Shown in pieces: positions 26,009 to 32,046 of a stretch of 32,046 bases of DNA; position 1 is the first letter of the stretch, and each line of letters begins with the position of its first letter. The position numbers and the translations under genes are program-made. Source of the stretch: Pseudomonadota bacterium (GTDB taxonomy: Bacteria > Pseudomonadota > Alphaproteobacteria > Sphingomonadales > SMXR01); assembly GCA_022566215.1 (NCBI GenBank), contig JADFJJ010000018.1, forward strand, positions 1 through 32,046, written 5' to 3'. The notes under the pieces were generated by a model. The model was not told where the DNA came from. It searched no databases and worked only from the letters and a program-made list of their open reading frames with translations.

Positions 26009-26788
26009 CTATTCCTCGTCATCCTTGCTATTATGCCAGCTAAACGCAAAATTCCCGGTCCAGGAAAAGTTTTCCAATTCATCCTGGTCCAGGACGCCGT
26101 CGCCATTTTTATCCATGCGTTCAAACAGCTCCTGGCGGCCGCGGACAAATTCTTCCCGGGAGATCGCGCCGTCTTCATCGCTGTCCAGATCCTCAAGGCC
26201 CAGGCCATGCGGGGAATGGAACATAAACCCGTGCGGGGCGGCAAAGGCAAACCCGTGAAGTTCGGGTAGGCCATTTAACTCAAACTCAAAATTACCCAAG
26301 AAGCTGTGCTTTTCATGGAGCCGTTCCATGGCTTCAGCCATCTGCTCCCCCGCCTCGCCCAGGTGCTCTTCCAGCATCAGGGCAAATTCATCGCTGTCAA
26401 AGAAATGACCACCATCAAACCCAAACCCCTCCAGCCACTTGCCGTGACGGCCATGAAATTTTTCCATAATCCCGGCAACCCGCCGCTCGGCATAATTCTC
26501 GATTTCCTGGACTTCCAGCTGATTGTCGCCGTTTTCATCAAACTTTTCCAACATTTCGGCCCAGTGTTGCTGGCGCCAGCCCTGGTCATATTTGCCGCTG
26601 TCTTGTTCATGGGACAGGTATTCGTTTTCAGAAATTTTCCCGTCGCCGTTGCTGTCAACGTCAGAAAATGAGCCAACTTTATAGAAATCAATGCTGATCC
26701 CATCATCATCGCGGTCGGGGTGGGCAAACGCCTGGGCGGACAAGACCAAAGCCGTGGAAAATCCGAGAATCGTCAAGTATTTATACAT
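26009..26788 (-). CDS. Periplasmic EF-hand calcium-binding protein
   Basis: A 259-residue exported protein with four canonical EF-hand loops. The signal peptide is residues 1-22 (MYKYLTILGFSTALVLSAQAFA). Loops run Asp45-Glu56, Asp84-Glu95, Asp202-Glu213 and Asp226-Glu237, each with the D-x-[DN]-x-D/G pattern and a Glu at position 12. Loops 1-2 and 3-4 form two pairs, separated by about 105 residues of His- and Phe-rich sequence (for example HGFAFAAPHGFMFHSPHG) that I do not recognise. The chosen ATG (26788) has GAGGAG upstream and gives the signal peptide; the frame extends to 26884 without homology. A Ca2+ sensor or buffer role is likely; partners are unknown. Confidence 0.88.
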   Translation of the reverse strand: MYKYLTILGFSTALVLSAQAFAHPDRDDDGISIDFYKVGSFSDVDSNGDGKISENEYLSHEQDSGKYDQGWRQQHWAEMLEKFDENGDNQLEVQEIENYAERRVAGIMEKFHGRHGKWLEGFGFDGGHFFDSDEFALMLEEHLGEAGEQMAEAMERLHEKHSFLGNFEFELNGLPELHGFAFAAPHGFMFHSPHGLGLEDLDSDEDGAISREEFVRGRQELFERMDKNGDGVLDQDELENFSWTGNFAFSWHNSKDDEE

Positions 26789-26852
26789 CGTGTGTCTCCT
26801 CTGTGGGTCGTGACTGGCGGAAAGAAGTTCCAAAAACCTCTGAGATGATACG

Positions 26853-26881
26853 CATATACAACAATTCCCCTTCGCTGCAAA
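26853..26881 (-). promoter_or_regulatory. Putative promoter of the EF-hand gene
   Basis: On the minus strand TTTGCA (26876-26881) and TATATG (26853-26858) are 17 bases apart. It implies a leader of about 60 bases before ATG 26788 and excludes the longer upstream reading frame. Confidence 0.4.
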
Positions 26882-26959
26882 CAAAGCGGCTTCATTTTTT
26901 CGCGAGCAGCAAGTTTTGGCCGTAGACTCATAAACAGAAAGAGGGTTAATCTCTGCCCC

Positions 26960-27313
26960 ATGAAAAAAACATTTTTAATATATTTCACCCTCGCCGCCCT
27001 GATGTTGGCGGTCCCGGCTGGGGGACAAATCCTGAAGGAAACCGAAACCGAAGCGATCAAGACTGCGGCCCTGGCGGGAGAGCTGGCCGGCGGCGGATTT
27101 TACTGCAAGGTGGATGAGGACGCCCTGAATGACTTTATCACCCTGGCCTACGCCAGAATTGCCATCGAGGCCGTCGACAAGGTCGACCGGGTGGTCGCCC
27201 AGCTGGAATTTTCCAACAATTACAGCGCCTGGAGCGCGCGCGCGCCCAAGGGAGGATGCACAATGTTCTCAGCAGGTTTCGAAAAGAAATTCGAGGAAAT
27301 TTACAAACCATAA
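26960..27313 (+). CDS. Small secreted protein of unknown function
   Basis: I do not recognise this 117-residue protein. It has a clear signal peptide (MKKTFLIYFTLAALMLAVPAGG, residues 1-22) and two cysteines in the mature part (Cys49 and Cys100), spaced for one disulfide in the periplasm. The predicted body is helical (EAIKTAALAGELA, ALNDFITLAYARIAIEAVDKVDRVVAQLEF). It is divergent from the EF-hand gene with a 171-bp shared upstream region and ends in a strong shared terminator. The ATG fits the signal peptide. Real-gene status rests on the signal sequence, codon pattern and terminator. Confidence 0.75.
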   Translation: MKKTFLIYFTLAALMLAVPAGGQILKETETEAIKTAALAGELAGGGFYCKVDEDALNDFITLAYARIAIEAVDKVDRVVAQLEFSNNYSAWSARAPKGGCTMFSAGFEKKFEEIYKP

Positions 27314-27327
27314 AATATCACCCATAA

Positions 27328-27360
27328 AAAAGGGCTCCGGAGAGCCCTTGATTGATATTT
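27328..27360. terminator. Intrinsic terminator between convergent secreted-protein genes
   Basis: AAGGGCTC (27330-27337) and GAGCCCTT (27342-27349) form a perfect eight-base-pair stem with a CGGA tetraloop. A-rich sequence precedes it and TTGATTGATATTTTT follows, so it can serve both convergent genes. Confidence 0.8.
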
Positions 27361-27374
27361 TTCCTAAATCTGGA

Positions 27375-28046
27375 TTAAGACCCGATCATCACTACGCCGG
27401 TAAATTTCTTGCCTTCAAACAGGGATTCCAAGCCCTTTTCGATAAACCGTGCCAGCGCCGGGCCAACGCGGGTTGCGCTGTCCTGTGTGAAAAACGCAAA
27501 ATCCGGTCCCTGATACCTGGTGTCTACCGACCGGTCAACCACCAGATTGGTTGAAATCTTAACCGATTTCAAAACATTCCCGGCGTTATCCAGATGCGCG
27601 ATGGTGCCAATGACGAAGGTGTCGTTGCCCCTGAGGGCGCTTACCGAATACCTGGAAACCTTCAGGCGCTGGATATCCAGGCGGATGGTTCCTTCCAGAT
27701 CAGCCATCCCGGCCCGCTCAAGGCTTTCCGAAACCAGGGCCACGGTCAGGTTTTCCATCGTAAAGTCGGCAATATTGGGGATCAGGGACTGGCCGGCCCA
27801 CTTCACATTCTCAAGGCGCGAGATATTAAACTTTTTGACCGAAGCCACCCGGTTGGACTGGTAGGCGTCGTAAAATTCCCTGAAATATGCTTCGCGGGTT
27901 TGTTCTATGCGGTTAATGGCCGCCATATTGCGGTCTATCCTGCTGGAGAAATTCACCTCGACATCAGCGGCAAACACAGGTGTGCCGAGCAACGCTCCAA
28001 CAGCCAGAACGGCAACCGCGGCAAGTGTGCTGAACAATCTGGGCAT
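27375..28046 (-). CDS. Exported protein of unknown function
   Basis: I do not recognise the family. The 223-residue product has a signal peptide ending in PVFA-AD (residues 1-26), then a region dominated by alternating strand-like segments (TMENLTVALVSESL, GTIRLDIQRLKVSRYSVSALRG, TFVIGTIAHLDNAGNVLKSVKISTNLVV). A C-terminal amphipathic helix (ATRVGPALARFIEKGLESLF) is also visible. The pattern resembles small periplasmic or outer-membrane-associated beta domains of the DUF4410 kind, but this is only an impression. ATG 28046 has AAGGAG upstream and a promoter further up; the frame continues to 28136 without support. It lies immediately after the SDR gene on the same strand but appears to have its own promoter. 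Confidence 0.8.
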   Translation of the reverse strand: MPRLFSTLAAVAVLAVGALLGTPVFAADVEVNFSSRIDRNMAAINRIEQTREAYFREFYDAYQSNRVASVKKFNISRLENVKWAGQSLIPNIADFTMENLTVALVSESLERAGMADLEGTIRLDIQRLKVSRYSVSALRGNDTFVIGTIAHLDNAGNVLKSVKISTNLVVDRSVDTRYQGPDFAFFTQDSATRVGPALARFIEKGLESLFEGKKFTGVVMIGS

Positions 28047-28082
28047 CGTCTGAACTCCTTCTTTTAGGCATTTTATCATATT

Positions 28083-28111
28083 ATCATAGCGGCAAATCGT
28101 CGCCTTGAAAA
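28083..28111 (-). promoter_or_regulatory. Putative promoter for the exported protein gene
   Basis: On the minus strand TTTTCA (28106-28111) and TATGAT (28083-28088) have a 17-base spacer. The -10 is part of a direct repeat TTATCATA TTATCATA on the plus strand (28073-28088), giving two overlapping -10-like boxes. Confidence 0.45.
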
Positions 28112-28150
28112 TAGCCCAACCAATCTGAATGCACAATGAACGGGTTTTCC

Positions 28151-28906
28151 CTAGTGGAAATAGGAGGCGCCGTTGATGTCAAAGGTGGCGCCGGTGGCGT
28201 GGCGCGCCTGGCCGGAGAGCAAAAAGGCGACGATGTTGGCCACCTCTTCCGGCGGCGCTGCCTCACCCATCGGCACCTCATCCAGCAAAAACTCATTGCC
28301 CGGCGCTTCCAGTTTGGGCCGCACCCGCCCGGTCAGCACCCAGCCCGGCGCCACCGTATAGGCCAGGATGTTTTCCTTGGCGTAGCCCTTGGCGATCGAG
28401 CGGGTAAAGGCCACCATCGCCCCCTTGGAGGCGGCATAATGCATGCTGTCGGGCAGATCCCCGCGAAACGCGGCCCGGCTGGAGATGTTGACGATCGACC
28501 CGCCGCCGGTTTTCTTGAAATGGAGAATGGCATAGCGGCAAAGATCCGCCACCGCGGTCATGTTGACCTGCATGACGCTGGCCCAATCCTTACGCCACTG
28601 CGCAAGCGGCGCATCGGGCAGTGTCGAGGGCATATAAGCGGCATTGTTGACCAAACCATCAAGGCTTCCCTGCCACGAGGCGGCCTGATCCCAAAGGGCG
28701 TCTATTTGTGAGGGCTTTTCCAGGTCCGCCTTGACCGGGTGGACCCTGCCGGGGCCATATTTTTCCAATAGCGCATCCCTGCCGCCCACCGACTGGTTGT
28801 AATGGAGGACTACCTTTGCCCCATCTTCCAGCAATTTTTTGGCGATCGCCCCGCCGATTCCCCGGGCGGCGCCAGTCACCAGATACACTTTGCCTTTATT
28901 GGTCAT
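28151..28906 (-). CDS. Short-chain dehydrogenase/reductase
   Basis: A 251-residue classical SDR, an NAD(P)-dependent oxidoreductase of the Rossmann fold. The cofactor loop is TGAARGIG (11-18), NNAAY is at 87-91, and the catalytic set is Ser142 or Ser143, Tyr157 and Lys161 (YAASK). It resembles the FabG-like/sugar-dehydrogenase subgroup but the substrate cannot be assigned. It starts at ATG 28906 three bases after the VOC gene, with AGGGGGAAATAAG as ribosome site, so the two are one operon. Confidence 0.93.
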   Translation of the reverse strand: MTNKGKVYLVTGAARGIGGAIAKKLLEDGAKVVLHYNQSVGGRDALLEKYGPGRVHPVKADLEKPSQIDALWDQAASWQGSLDGLVNNAAYMPSTLPDAPLAQWRKDWASVMQVNMTAVADLCRYAILHFKKTGGGSIVNISSRAAFRGDLPDSMHYAASKGAMVAFTRSIAKGYAKENILAYTVAPGWVLTGRVRPKLEAPGNEFLLDEVPMGEAAPPEEVANIVAFLLSGQARHATGATFDINGASYFH

Positions 28907-28909
28907 GTC

Positions 28910-29332
28910 TTATTTCCCCCTATCGAAAACCCTCTCCGGTTTTCTGAAGGTTTTGAACTCCAATGCGTTTCCGGACGGATCGCGGATGAAGAAAGTGCCC
29001 TGTTCGCCGGCCTTTCCCTTGAAGCGGATTTTTGGCTGGATGATAAACTCCACCCCCTCATCTTTCAATCTTGACGCCAGCGCTTGCCATTCCCGCCATT
29101 CCAGGATCGCCCCGAAATGGCGCACCGGGACATTATCTCCATCCACCGGGTTGGTTTTTGCATTATAACATTCTTCCGGCCTGACATGGGCGGAAATCTG
29201 GTTCCCAAAAAGGTCAAAATCAGCCCACAGCGCCGCCTGCCGCCCAATCGGACAGCCCAGCACCCGGTGATAGAAATCTATCGTCTGCTGCAGATCCCTG
29301 ACCGGAAATGCGAGATGAAATGCGCGCGCCAA
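28910..29332 (-). CDS. VOC superfamily (glyoxalase/dioxygenase fold) protein
   Basis: A 140-residue single-chain VOC protein with two beta-alpha-beta-beta-beta repeats. Candidate metal ligands are His6 (FHLAF), His49 (ISAHV), His72 (VRHFG) and Glu125 (ALEFK), the last in the family's DPSGNALEFK motif. Members act as glyoxalases, extradiol dioxygenases or resistance proteins; the reaction here is unknown. The start is TTG at 29332, strongly supported by GGAGGAGG seven or so bases upstream and by the conserved MARAFHLAFPVRDL start. It is translationally close-coupled to the SDR gene. Confidence 0.9.
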   Translation of the reverse strand: MARAFHLAFPVRDLQQTIDFYHRVLGCPIGRQAALWADFDLFGNQISAHVRPEECYNAKTNPVDGDNVPVRHFGAILEWREWQALASRLKDEGVEFIIQPKIRFKGKAGEQGTFFIRDPSGNALEFKTFRKPERVFDRGK

Positions 29333-29376
29333 AGGCCCCTCCTCCAGGTCAAATCAGGAAAAGAATGGCATATTCG

Positions 29377-29766
29377 CTATTGATTGGCGACCGATTTCAG
29401 ATAGGCGATGAGATCTTCCCGCTGGGTTGCGTCTTTAAGTCCCGGAAAGCCCATTTTAGTGCCCTTCACCAGCGTTCTCGGCGAGATCAGGAAAGTATCC
29501 AGCGTCGCCTCATCCCACACCGCGCCGCTTTCGCCAAACGCGGTCATGGCCTTGGAATATCGGTAGGCGGTTGTCCCGGGGGTTCTCCCGATCACACCAT
29601 AAAGGCTGGGGCCGATGCGGTTTTGACCCGCTTCAACCGTATGGCAGGTCTGGCATTTGCGAAACACCACTTTGCCCGCCCCGGCATCGGCGGCCATGAC
29701 CTGACCAGTGAAAATTCCTGATGCTAAAAGAAGCCCGCTCAGGGCCAGTATTTTAACTTTTTTCAT
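29377..29766 (-). CDS. Periplasmic class I cytochrome c
   Basis: A 129-residue monohaem cytochrome c. The signal peptide ends at VMA-AD (residues 1-25), the haem site is CQTCH (Cys38, Cys41, His42) and the distal ligand is Met105 in GTKMGFPGL. Length and motifs (GPSLYGVIGR, RYSKAM) are those of the soluble c2/c550 group that shuttles electrons in the periplasm. ATG 29766 has a perfect GGAGG and gives the signal peptide; the longer frame into the upstream gene is not used. It begins 14 bases after the DUF6969-like gene, in line with co-transcription, and could serve the P460 protein encoded upstream. Confidence 0.95.
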   Translation of the reverse strand: MKKVKILALSGLLLASGIFTGQVMAADAGAGKVVFRKCQTCHTVEAGQNRIGPSLYGVIGRTPGTTAYRYSKAMTAFGESGAVWDEATLDTFLISPRTLVKGTKMGFPGLKDATQREDLIAYLKSVANQ

Positions 29767-29780
29767 TTCAACCTCCTTTT

Positions 29781-30506
29781 TTATACATTCAAGGCTTTTT
29801 CGAGCGCTTTGATCTGCCCTTCGACCGAGATTTTGATTTTTGAAGTAAGTTCCAGCTCCCGGTCTTCGAATACATCCCGGGCGGGGTGTTTTTTTTGCCA
29901 CTGGGCGATTTTTTTGTCGCGCTGGCGGATCAGCTCTTCGATCTGCGGGCGGTACAGGATCAGCATCGCGGTCAGCCAGCGGTTGGTCGCCCACGATGGA
30001 TAGGTATGGTCGATATTAAAGCGCTCGAGAAAGGAAATGATGGTCCCGGCATCGTACCAGGTCTCGTCCGTGACCCAGCGGTTGACGGTAAAAAGCCACA
30101 GCGGGAAGCCTTTTTTGTCCATTGAGATGGCCACCAGGTGGGCGCCGATGCGGTCGCTGTTTTTTTTCTGGGGGTGGTCCAGCTTCAACGGTTTTGCACC
30201 CCCGGGCATGCCCTTATAGCGCAAAAAGGTGTGAAAATGGCCGTGCTCGCCGGGCCGGTTCTTTTTGGGGTGGGCGTGATAGTAATACTGGCTGTGGGTT
30301 TCCCAGTCGACCACATCGCCCTTGGGATAGTGGTCCCATTCAATAAATTCACCCTGCCCCCTTAACAACTCCGCCACGGTGTTGGCTTTGGCCTTGGCCA
30401 GAACCCGGTAACACTCCAGAACCTCGGCCCCGGCCTGGTGCATGGCGATTAGCTGATCCTCGGAAAACCGCTCAAAAATTTTCCCGCCGGTGTTTGCCTT
30501 TGCCAT
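29781..30506 (-). CDS. Conserved His-rich protein, DUF6969-like
   Basis: A 241-residue protein that I match, with moderate certainty, to the DUF6969 family of unknown function. Its striking feature is a His cluster: His59 (EWDHYP), then His71, His77, His79, His88, His90 and His92 in the stretch THSQYYYHAHPKK..GEHGHFHTF. A second conserved region is the Trp-rich WLFTVNRWVTDETWYD (about 139-154). No signal peptide or membrane helix is seen, so it is probably cytoplasmic. The His set could bind a metal; that is inference. ATG 30506 has AAAGGG upstream; the open frame reaches 30530 only through an ATT codon. Cytochrome c follows after 14 bases. Confidence 0.85.
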   Translation of the reverse strand: MAKANTGGKIFERFSEDQLIAMHQAGAEVLECYRVLAKAKANTVAELLRGQGEFIEWDHYPKGDVVDWETHSQYYYHAHPKKNRPGEHGHFHTFLRYKGMPGGAKPLKLDHPQKKNSDRIGAHLVAISMDKKGFPLWLFTVNRWVTDETWYDAGTIISFLERFNIDHTYPSWATNRWLTAMLILYRPQIEELIRQRDKKIAQWQKKHPARDVFEDRELELTSKIKISVEGQIKALEKALNV

Positions 30507-30555
30507 GGTTAAACCCTTTTGTGTTGCCAATAGACGATAGCCCTGCCGCAGAGCC

Positions 30556-30594
30556 TAATAAAGAGGGGGGCGTATGTCACCCCCCTCTTGAGCC
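30556..30594 (-). terminator. Hairpin after the P460 lipoprotein gene
   Basis: AAGAGGGGGG (30561-30570) pairs with CCCCCCTCTT (30580-30589) over a nine-base loop. Read on the minus strand it is followed by TTTATTA rather than a long T run. It may terminate or attenuate transcription from the P460 gene into the DUF6969-like gene. Confidence 0.6.
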
Positions 30595-30610
30595 TGGTTT
30601 CTTTTTCCGT

Positions 30611-31711
30611 TTATTCTTTGCGGAACTCCCCGGGCAGGAAGAACAGATAGTCATAATCTTCCGCCGCGACGTGGCAGTCGATGCAAAACTGCATGCCAGA
30701 GGAATTTTTGCCGCCAGTCACGCCCCAGGTGGAGCCGTCGGGCATGATCATGGTGTATTTCCAGTCCCCGTATTCAGGCATAAACCCGGGATCCATTTTT
30801 TTCATCAGGAACAGCGGCCCGGCGGAAACCGTCCCGTCTCCACCAACCACAAAGCTGTCCTTGGCGATAATCGCCCCCACCGGCATAGTCCCGGCATCCT
30901 CGAACCGGCCATAGCTGTTAGCGGCATTGTTGGCATAGTTGTTGACATATCGCCCGCCGTGGGTGAGCGAAACATAGGGCGAGGTGTTGTATCTTGACCA
31001 GCCCTGATAATCAGCCGCGCCATCCTCCCCGGACATGCCGTAGCCGGTCTTCATTTCTCCCTTGAAGCATTGGTAGGCCGCTGAGGCCTCTTCCGGGCTC
31101 AATTCCTTGCCGCCATTGCCCGGCGCACACGGGTTGCAGGGATTGACCCCGGCACAGGGATTGCAGGGATTGACGCCGGCACAGGGATTGCAGGGATTGA
31201 CGCCGGCACAGGGATTGCAGGGATTGACCCCGGCACAGGGATTGCAGGGATTGACCCCGGCACAGGGATTGCAGGGATTGACCCCGGCACAGGGATTACA
31301 GCCTCCTTTGGCCGCGCACGGGTTGGCCGCCGTACAAGGGTTGCAAGCCGAAGCGGCGCACGGGTTGGCCGCTGCGCAGGGGTTACATCCTGCCTTGGCC
31401 GCGCACGGGTTACACCCGGAAGCGGCACATGGGTTGCAGTTGGCGGCGGCGCACGGGTTGCAAGATGGTTCCGCCGCACAGGGGTTACACCCCTGATCCG
31501 CCGCACACGGGTTACACTTGGCTTCCATATTTTCAGGACTGGCGGCTCTGGCCTCGGCCAGGCGCGCTACCACGCAAGCCCCGTCCCCGGATTTTTCAAC
31601 CAGGTCGTTTGACGAGGATTGCTGGTCACAGGCCGAGATCAGACCGGCCATGGTCATCCCGGCAATGCCCAACAATCCGGATGTTGATTTGAGTTTAGTA
31701 AGCACACTCAT
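30611..31711 (-). CDS. Lipoprotein with CNPC-repeat region and cytochrome P460-type haem domain
   Basis: A 366-residue predicted lipoprotein with three parts. The signal peptide ends in the lipobox LISAC (Cys28). Residues 66-196 are a Cys-Asn-Pro-Cys repeat region: 14 CNPC motifs plus two single NPC motifs, 30 cysteines in all, in units of eight to nine residues such as CNPCAGVNP. None of these is followed by His, so they are not haem sites. Residues about 205-366 form a cytochrome P460-like domain with one haem motif CIDCH (Cys343, Cys346, His347) near the end. P460 proteins in nitrifiers and methanotrophs oxidise hydroxylamine or bind NO, using a Lys-haem crosslink; Lys284 (IIAKDSF) is a possible counterpart but I cannot verify it. 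ATG 31711 has AAGGGG upstream. Confidence 0.88.
   Translation of the reverse strand: MSVLTKLKSTSGLLGIAGMTMAGLISACDQQSSSNDLVEKSGDGACVVARLAEARAASPENMEAKCNPCAADQGCNPCAAEPSCNPCAAANCNPCAASGCNPCAAKAGCNPCAAANPCAASACNPCTAANPCAAKGGCNPCAGVNPCNPCAGVNPCNPCAGVNPCNPCAGVNPCNPCAGVNPCNPCAGVNPCNPCAPGNGGKELSPEEASAAYQCFKGEMKTGYGMSGEDGAADYQGWSRYNTSPYVSLTHGGRYVNNYANNAANSYGRFEDAGTMPVGAIIAKDSFVVGGDGTVSAGPLFLMKKMDPGFMPEYGDWKYTMIMPDGSTWGVTGGKNSSGMQFCIDCHVAAEDYDYLFFLPGEFRKE
31131..31302. repeat. 27-bp tandem repeat encoding CNPCAGVNP units
   Basis: Six consecutive 27-base units of the form TTGACSCCGGCACAGGGATTGCAGGGA (plus-strand reading, at most 20 identical bases shown as a pattern) code on the minus strand for nine-residue units. 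Units differ only at a third codon position (GGG or GGC glycine) and at the array ends. Upstream in the gene, the same protein motif continues in diverged, non-identical DNA. Confidence 0.9.
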
Positions 31712-31806
31712 ATTTCAGTCCCCTTGAAACAGTTTTTCTACCGCAAGCGCCGGTAACAAGCTTTTCCGCTCCGCTTCCGTCAGGTGCAGCTTTGATTTGT
31801 GCACAG

Positions 31807-31812
31807 ATTATA
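31807..31812 (-). promoter_or_regulatory. Perfect -10 box upstream of the P460 lipoprotein gene
   Basis: TATAAT on the minus strand, about 95 bases before ATG 31711. No good -35 box is visible at 16-18 bases, which would fit a promoter that needs an activator. The implied leader of roughly 90 bases contains a small TACCG...CGGTA hairpin (31739-31755). Confidence 0.4.
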
Positions 31813-31905
31813 GCGGCCGGGGGTTTTGAAAACCGATCATTTGTTCTCAAATTTTTGTGAGGGGCGGGGAAAAACCCGACCAAAATCCCGCGACCGGTGC
31901 CAAGT

Positions 31906-32046
31906 TTAAGACCAGTCCTCTGATTCTGTCGTCCTCAAGACGCTCAGACCCAATTCCTCACCTTCCTGGATAAGCTCATTGTAATAGGGGATCCCTATTT
32001 GTTCGTCACCCTCTTCATCGGTCCATTTGAAATTCTTTGCCCGGGA
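31906..32046 (-). CDS. Partial reading frame, C-terminal end of an unknown protein
   Basis: On the minus strand an open frame enters from the right edge and runs 46 codons to TAA at 31906-31908. The peptide is acidic, with WTDEEGDEQ and IPYYNELIQEGEELGL segments and a terminal TTESEDWS. I do not recognise it. Codon use looks protein-like and it is in the same direction as the P460 gene, with a 194-base gap holding that gene's promoter region. The rest of the gene lies outside the window. Confidence 0.5.
   Translation of the reverse strand, partial: SRAKNFKWTDEEGDEQIGIPYYNELIQEGEELGLSVLRTTESEDWS

Noticed and set aside
29767-29994. N-terminal extension of the cytochrome c gene
   Set aside because: It would overlap the end of the DUF6969-like gene and hide the signal peptide; a perfect Shine-Dalgarno precedes the shorter start.
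31131-31302. CRISPR-like array
   Set aside because: The 27-base units are directly adjacent with no spacers, and they encode an in-frame peptide repeat. No cas genes are present.
31107-31496. Plus-strand repeat protein with GLQGLTPAQ units
   Set aside because: It is the antisense reading of the CNPC repeat; periodic DNA gives periodic frames on both strands. There is no start context or homology.
30611-31711. Multihaem cytochrome, with each CNPC as a haem site
   Set aside because: Haem c attachment needs CxxCH. Only the last motif (CIDCH) has His; every CNPC is followed by Ala or Thr.
30611-31711. Cys-rich RiPP precursor of the MNIO-modified (bufferin-like) kind
   Set aside because: The cysteine repeat is attractive for this, but no DUF692-type modifying enzyme or partner protein is encoded in the window, and the repeat is fused to a haem domain rather than being a short precursor.

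Overview
The window looks like a stretch of an alphaproteobacterial chromosome with moderately high GC. The evidence is gene content and order. The minus-strand run rpoZ, rsh, pyrE, DUF2062, pdxJ, acpS, lepB, rnc, era, recO, parC, the divergent tyrS/anmK pair, the conserved COG2945-type hydrolase beside tandem cysteine desulfurases, and the dapA-smpB pair are all familiar from Alphaproteobacteria. I cannot name a genus. I saw no rRNA, tRNA, CRISPR array, phage or insertion-sequence transposase. No stretch longer than about 300 bases lacks a gene or recognisable repeat.

Layout. 1-1278 is the 3' end of an AsmA/YhdP-like envelope gene. 1413-2657 is tyrS (minus), divergent from anmK (plus, 2785-3888). 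A small alpha/beta hydrolase (minus) faces anmK. 4651-7263 is a plus-strand cluster of two cysteine desulfurases and an adrenodoxin-type ferredoxin, ending stop-to-stop with a DEAD-box helicase (minus). 8745-9471 is a repeat island in which two near-identical inverted-repeat elements bracket a DUF559 endonuclease-like gene. 9502-20675 is a long minus-strand core block for DNA topology, recombination, rRNA processing, protein export, lipid and cofactor synthesis, pyrimidine synthesis, the stringent response and RNA polymerase omega. A terminator followed at once by a TTGACA-type promoter separates rpoZ from rsh.

20734-22251 carries a family-5 uracil-DNA glycosylase and a cation-diffusion-facilitator exporter, ending in a bidirectional terminator facing an M13 metallopeptidase lipoprotein. 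smpB and dapA follow (minus), then a periplasmic EF-hand protein and two secreted proteins of unknown function. The right-hand 4 kb is accessory: an SDR oxidoreductase, a VOC-fold protein, a small periplasmic cytochrome c, a His-rich conserved protein (DUF6969-like), and a lipoprotein that joins a 14-fold Cys-Asn-Pro-Cys repeat to a cytochrome P460-type haem domain. A partial minus-strand reading frame runs off the right edge.

The most unusual object is the CNPC-repeat/P460 lipoprotein at 30611-31711. About 130 residues contain 30 cysteines, six of the units come from an almost perfect 27-bp tandem repeat, and the C-terminal domain has a single CxxCH haem site. Co-directional genes downstream encode a soluble cytochrome c and a His-rich protein, so an extracytoplasmic redox or metal-handling module is a reasonable hypothesis. 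It is inference, not something the sequence proves.
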